Assembly: GCF_019331725.1 (NCBI RefSeq)
Contig: NZ_JAHBBF010000002.1
Location: 124,001-188,000 of the forward strand
Length of the DNA: 64,000 nucleotides
Direction of reading: 5' to 3'
Source: Bifidobacterium saguinibicoloris
GTDB lineage: Bacteria; Actinomycetota; Actinomycetes; Actinomycetales; Bifidobacteriaceae
In this document: piece by piece, positions 60,162 through 64,000 of the stretch
How the letters are laid out: each line of letters begins with the position of its first letter
How positions within the stretch are numbered: the first letter of the stretch is position 1
Program-made: the position numbers and the translations under genes
The notes under the pieces: model-generated
What the model was told of the DNA's origin: nothing
Database searches by the model: none
What the model saw: only the letters and a program-made list of their open reading frames with translations

Positions 60162-61679
60162 TCAGACGATCTTCGGCATCGGGGTGGTGAGCGACGTGGT
60201 GAGGTTCACGTGGACCAGACCGGCACCGGCGTGCACTTCGACCTTCTTCAGGGTGACGGTGCGCTCGTCCTCCGGGGCGCGGTCGTTGTCGGTCATCGTC
60301 GCCGGGGACTTGACGGCGACCAGCGCGAGGTCGGCGAGGGAGAAGCCGGCGGACTCGCACAGCTTCACGGCCTCGTCGCGGGAGGCGAGGAAGCCGTCCT
60401 TGAACTTGACGCGGTCGGCCGGAACGCCGTACGCATGCTCGGCGACCCACTTCACGTTCTCGATGACGGACATGCCCTTGTGGCTGTGCGGGCGGGCCGG
60501 CATCGAACCGTTGGTGAGCACGTCGACGAACGCGTCGAGCTGCGGGGCGAGCGCCTCGCCGCCGTCGCGGTACAGGTTGCCGATGATCGGGTCGCGGAAC
60601 TCGAGCTTGGCGGCGGTCTCCTTGAGGGACGGAATCTGGTCGTCCTCGCCGTCCCACAGGTTGACGAGCGGGAACGTCGGGATGTCGAGGCCTTCGAGAC
60701 GGTTCACGTGGAACGGGTAGCGCCACGCGAGGTCCGGATCGTCACGCCAGGTGGACGCACGGGTCACAACGATCGCGGCGGACGGCCACTGGGCGTCGAA
60801 CTCGCGGCAGGCGATGTCGAGCCACTTCTGCGCGCCGGCGTCGGTGCCGTAGCCGGCTTCGACGATGACGACGTCGTGCAGCGCGCACGCCATCTCGACG
60901 GAGACGAGCGTCGGGATGCCGATGGACACGTTGGCGAACGGGCCGCCATGCACGTAGACCGGGGAGCCGTTGACGGTCTCCGTCTTCGCGGGCTTGACCG
61001 CGTCGGCGAGGATGCCGGTGATGCGCCACAGGTCGACGAACTCGCCGAAGGTGACGGCCTTGCCGTCCTTCGTGCCGGCAATCATCTTCGCGACGCGCTG
61101 GCCGATCTCGTCCATCGAACGGGACAGCACGACGATCTGCATGAGCTCGCAGGTCGGGGTGAGCACGACCTTCTCCTTGACGTCGCCCTTGCCGTAGTCG
61201 ACGGCGATGGAACGCAGGGAGCGGGACGGCACTTCGGAGACGCGCGGCACGAGGATGTCGTCGAGCTTGCCCTCGTCGACGGCCTTCTCGGCGAAGGAGA
61301 CGAGCAGGTTCTGGGCCGCCTCGATGGCGCCCATCTCACCGCACAGACCCCAGTCGATGAGCTCCGGGTGGGTCAGGGAGGCCTTGCCGCCGCCGGACGC
61401 GCCGCCCTTGGAACCGGCGGCGGTGATGCCCATGCTCGGCTGGCGCAGCACGGCGGCCGCGTCGATGCCGCGCTTGTTGAGCGCGTCGATGAGGGCGATG
61501 GTGGTGGTGGTCTTGCCTTCGCCGCGCGAGGCCTTGAGCGGGGTGTCCGCGGTGACGAGCACGACCTTGCCGTGCTTGCGCGGGGCGTCCGGGTTCTTCT
61601 TCAGGTAGTCGAGGTAGCCGAACGCGTCGATCTTCTGGACCAGGCCGTACTGGCTGGTGAAGTCTTCGATGGTGGTCAT
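60162..61679 (-). CDS. fhs: formate--tetrahydrofolate ligase
   Basis: Makes 10-formyl-THF from formate, ATP and THF, linking fermentative formate to one-carbon metabolism. Seen: P-loop ASRGEGKTTTTIALIDAL, LRQPSMGITAAGSKGGASGGG, YVHGGPFANVSIG, and VVTRASTWRDDP. 505 residues, shorter than the 560-residue clostridial form. ATG 61679 has AAAGGAAAGG upstream. A GC-rich leader with a hairpin CCCGCGGCCATCATGCCGCGGG-like structure near 61720 precedes it. I saw no THF riboswitch. Confidence 0.95.
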   Translation of the reverse strand: MTTIEDFTSQYGLVQKIDAFGYLDYLKKNPDAPRKHGKVVLVTADTPLKASRGEGKTTTTIALIDALNKRGIDAAAVLRQPSMGITAAGSKGGASGGGKASLTHPELIDWGLCGEMGAIEAAQNLLVSFAEKAVDEGKLDDILVPRVSEVPSRSLRSIAVDYGKGDVKEKVVLTPTCELMQIVVLSRSMDEIGQRVAKMIAGTKDGKAVTFGEFVDLWRITGILADAVKPAKTETVNGSPVYVHGGPFANVSIGIPTLVSVEMACALHDVVIVEAGYGTDAGAQKWLDIACREFDAQWPSAAIVVTRASTWRDDPDLAWRYPFHVNRLEGLDIPTFPLVNLWDGEDDQIPSLKETAAKLEFRDPIIGNLYRDGGEALAPQLDAFVDVLTNGSMPARPHSHKGMSVIENVKWVAEHAYGVPADRVKFKDGFLASRDEAVKLCESAGFSLADLALVAVKSPATMTDNDRAPEDERTVTLKKVEVHAGAGLVHVNLTTSLTTPMPKIV

Positions 61680-61834
61680 GGGTTGAGCGCCTTTCCTTTC
61701 CAGCGTTCCGACGGTCCGCCCGCGGCATGATGGCCGCGGGAAGACCGCCGATTCCTTCACAGATGTATATCCGACGCACGTAAACGCGATGCTACGCGTG
61801 GGATGCGCCGGCGGGACCGATCCGGCGGGACCGA

Positions 61835-63454
61835 TCAGAAGTCGGACATGTGGAAGCCGTTCTTCATGGCCATGCTGCGGGTGAACAGCACGGAGTCGAG
61901 CAGCTTGTCCGTTTCGACGCGCAGCTGGTCGGCCATGGTCTGGTTGGCGGCGGCCAGGATGCCGCGCACCTCGTCGTTGCGCACGGCTTCGATGATCTCG
62001 TCGGGCTCGAGCGGCTGCACGTCGCCGTCCACGTTGTCCGCCTCGAATTCGGCTTCGGCGGCGGACTCGGCCTCCTCCTCGGCGTCGGTCAGTCCGAGCC
62101 GCGCGACCTGTTCGTCGGTGGCGGCGACGAGACGGTGGCCCAGCGCGCCGGTCTTCTGCTGGTAGCGTTCGACGGCGTTCGCGGTATCGGCGAACGCACC
62201 GTCGCACAGGGCGGCGATCACGCGGTTCGCCCAGTAGAAGTTCTCGGTGGTGACGCGCGTGGTGGTGTCGGCGAGGTAGTCGGGCGTGGAGTCCACGTTC
62301 GGATAGAACGGGACGAGCGTGTTGAACGGGTTGGAGCCGTAGGCCATCCACTGGATGGCGCGGTTGGCCTGCGGACGGTACGGGCGGATCTGCATGACGG
62401 CGAGCTGGCTCTGGCGGTTGATGCCGATCGGACGGTACATGTGGCGCGTGTGCTCGTCACCGCGCTTGCCGTACGGATCGTACGGGGTGCCCTGGTAGTG
62501 GCCGGAGAGCACGTATTTGATGTCCTCGATGGTCACCTTGCGTTCGGGCTGGCGGGCCCACGGGATGTCGTTGTTCTCCGGGCCGTGGTCAGCGTCGGGG
62601 CTGTCCCACACCTCGTCGTACGGGTTGAGGAAGCGCTGCATCCACCAGGCGCGCGGCGTGTTGTACACGTGGTCGGAGTCGGAGTGGGAGCCGAACGCGT
62701 CGCGCGGGTTGAACGGCGTGGTGCTTTCGACGGCGAGGTCGAGGTGGTTCTCCTCGATGAACTCGGCGAGGTCCTCGGAACACATGTGGTCCTCCTGCTC
62801 GCCGAGCGCGTCCTCGAGGTCGAACTCGTCGATGCCGAGCTGATTCGGCATGGTCACGTACGCCTCGTCCGGCACGCGCTTGGCGATCCAGTGGTGGCCG
62901 CCGACGGTCTCGAGCCACCAGATCTCGTCGGCGTCGGAGAAGGCGACGCCGTTCATCTCGTACGTGCCGTACTCCTCGAGGAGCGCGCCGAGACGTGCGA
63001 CGCCTTCGCGCGCGGTCTTCACGTACGGCAGGACGATGGTGAGGAAGTCCTCCTCGCCGATGCCGCCGGCCACTTCCGGCTCGTAGCCGTCCTCGCCTTC
63101 ACGGCCTTTGGCGGGGACGAGTTCGACGAACGGGTCGGCACCGAGCACGCGTTCGTTGGTGGTGAGGGTTTCGGTGGCGCTCATCGCGACGTTCGCCTCG
63201 TTGACGCCCGCCTCGCCCCAGATGCCTTCCTTGCGGTCCGCGTTCGGCACGGACGTGTACTGCAGCGGATTGTCCGGCAGGTCGATTTCGACGTGGGAGA
63301 GGACGGAGCGGTAGTGTCGCGGCTGGTCTTCGGGTTTGATGACGAGGAACTGCTTCGGGTTGAACTCGCCGTTGGCGGAGTCCTCGTTGCGGGCGATGAT
63401 GGTGGAGCCGTCGTAGCTCGCGTCCTTGCCGACCAGAATGGTGGTGCAGGCCAT
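61835..63454 (-). CDS. C69-family dipeptidase
   Basis: 539 residues. Ntn-hydrolase of the PepD/C69 type: nucleophile Cys3 in MACTTILVG, then [10 protein letters not shown], and [19 protein letters not shown]. It degrades dipeptides and short peptides in the cytoplasm. The C-terminal ~60 residues are Glu/Ala-rich and variable among relatives. ATG 63454 is fixed by the Cys at position 3, which must be near the N-terminus. It is followed by fhs (different unit) and preceded by a PEBP-family gene. Confidence 0.9.
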   Translation of the reverse strand: MACTTILVGKDASYDGSTIIARNEDSANGEFNPKQFLVIKPEDQPRHYRSVLSHVEIDLPDNPLQYTSVPNADRKEGIWGEAGVNEANVAMSATETLTTNERVLGADPFVELVPAKGREGEDGYEPEVAGGIGEEDFLTIVLPYVKTAREGVARLGALLEEYGTYEMNGVAFSDADEIWWLETVGGHHWIAKRVPDEAYVTMPNQLGIDEFDLEDALGEQEDHMCSEDLAEFIEENHLDLAVESTTPFNPRDAFGSHSDSDHVYNTPRAWWMQRFLNPYDEVWDSPDADHGPENNDIPWARQPERKVTIEDIKYVLSGHYQGTPYDPYGKRGDEHTRHMYRPIGINRQSQLAVMQIRPYRPQANRAIQWMAYGSNPFNTLVPFYPNVDSTPDYLADTTTRVTTENFYWANRVIAALCDGAFADTANAVERYQQKTGALGHRLVAATDEQVARLGLTDAEEEAESAAEAEFEADNVDGDVQPLEPDEIIEAVRNDEVRGILAAANQTMADQLRVETDKLLDSVLFTRSMAMKNGFHMSDF

Positions 63455-63511
63455 GGTTGTCTGGTTGTCCTTTCGTTGGTGGTGTCGTTGACGGTTATGC
63501 GGTTGGCACGG

Positions 63512-64000
63512 TCACGCCTTGCCGGTGAGGAAGATGCCGGCCTGGTCCGGCGTCTCGCCGCATTCGCGCAGCTTGTGGAGCAGCTCGTTCATCCAGAAGC
63601 CCTGGTTGAGTCCGGGCAGCGGCTCCTTGGTGGCGTAGACGTGCAGGTAGTAGTCGTGGTCCTTGTCCGGCGGCTGCGGACCGTTGTACCGCATGGTGAC
63701 GGCCGGGTCGTTCTCGCGGCCCACGAACTTGGAGGCGCTGGAGTTGCGGCCCTGCACGGCCTCGGGGATCATCGAGGCCATCTGGCGGGAGAAGTCCGGC
63801 GGAATCTGCAGGGCGTGGGAATCGTTGAAGTCGAACATCAGCGCATCGATGGGCAGGTTCGCAACGGTCCAGTGGATCCATTCAAATCCGCAGACGGGGA
63901 TGGAGTCCGGGTCGGTGAACGTCCAGTGCAGGTAGCGGGCGTCCGGGGAGACCTCGTCGATGTAGAAGGGGAAGGAGATGACGGGCACGCCGCCCGTGCG
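63512..64000 (-). CDS. YbhB/YbcL (PEBP-like) protein, 5' end outside window
   Basis: Phosphatidylethanolamine-binding-protein-like fold. Seen: HWTFTDPDSIPVCGFEWIHWTVANLP (family DPD and GxxWxHW), and later HDYYLHVYAT. The visible part has 163 codons up to the edge with no stop, and the family usually has ~20 more N-terminal residues, so the true start lies beyond 64000. GTG 63988 is possible but gives a truncated domain. Function in bacteria is unclear. Confidence 0.82.
   Translation of the reverse strand, partial: RTGGVPVISFPFYIDEVSPDARYLHWTFTDPDSIPVCGFEWIHWTVANLPIDALMFDFNDSHALQIPPDFSRQMASMIPEAVQGRNSSASKFVGRENDPAVTMRYNGPQPPDKDHDYYLHVYATKEPLPGLNQGFWMNELLHKLRECGETPDQAGIFLTGKA

Noticed and set aside
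61680-61834. THF riboswitch upstream of fhs
   Set aside because: The leader has a GC hairpin but lacks the conserved elements I would expect of the tetrahydrofolate aptamer.

Overview
The window looks like a chromosomal segment of a high-GC, Gram-positive actinobacterium, most likely a Bifidobacterium. This rests on gene content: leuC-leuD next to an IclR-type regulator, gltX beside its tRNAs, nagA/nagB, a C69 dipeptidase, formate-tetrahydrofolate ligase and many sugar transporters. No phage, insertion sequence, CRISPR-Cas or rRNA genes are visible. Genus is inferred from memory of family content, not from a search.

Layout. Positions 1-16,200: a CPBP membrane protease cut by the left edge; a four-gene ABC importer of the polyamine/iron type; plsC-gpsA-ddl (phospholipid and cell-wall precursors); a TetR regulator with an MFS exporter; murA; a NADH oxidase; and a dihydroorotate-dehydrogenase-like enzyme. 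Positions 16,200-25,000: a second CPBP protease with a long Tyr/Pro/Gln-rich tail, a 1348-residue wall-anchored protein (CAP-like head plus 12 Ig-like repeats), and two coupled bacterial-PH membrane proteins. Positions 25,000-33,200: leuCD and their likely IclR regulator, a metallophosphoesterase, tRNA-Gln, two copies of tRNA-Glu, and gltX.

Positions 33,300-53,600 hold the most distinctive region. It carries a GH59 (galactosylceramidase-like) enzyme, two GH30 enzymes, an ABC sugar importer with a YesL-like DUF624 protein, a GPH symporter with a coupled 36-residue membrane protein, nagA, nagB, an AEC transporter, and a regulator that joins a DeoR-type DNA-binding head to a LacI-type sugar sensor. 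None of the three glycosidases has a signal peptide. The picture is import of small beta-glycosides followed by cytoplasmic cleavage, possibly of sugars derived from glycolipids or galactans. Ten-base-spaced AATCA repeats lie near three of these promoters and are the candidate operators of the chimeric regulator.

Positions 53,600-64,000: a gene of unknown function, a histidine phosphatase, an MFS transporter, a GtrA protein, an aldehyde dehydrogenase next to a homologue of the cytokine MIF, fhs, a C69 dipeptidase and a PEBP-family protein cut by the right edge.

The most unusual non-coding signal is a set of six intergenic arrays of palindromes. They belong to four unrelated sequence families (about 31 palindromes in all), yet most neighbours are spaced about 51, 61, 71 or 82 bases apart, which is 5, 6, 7 or 8 turns of the DNA helix. 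I do not recognise this as a named element.
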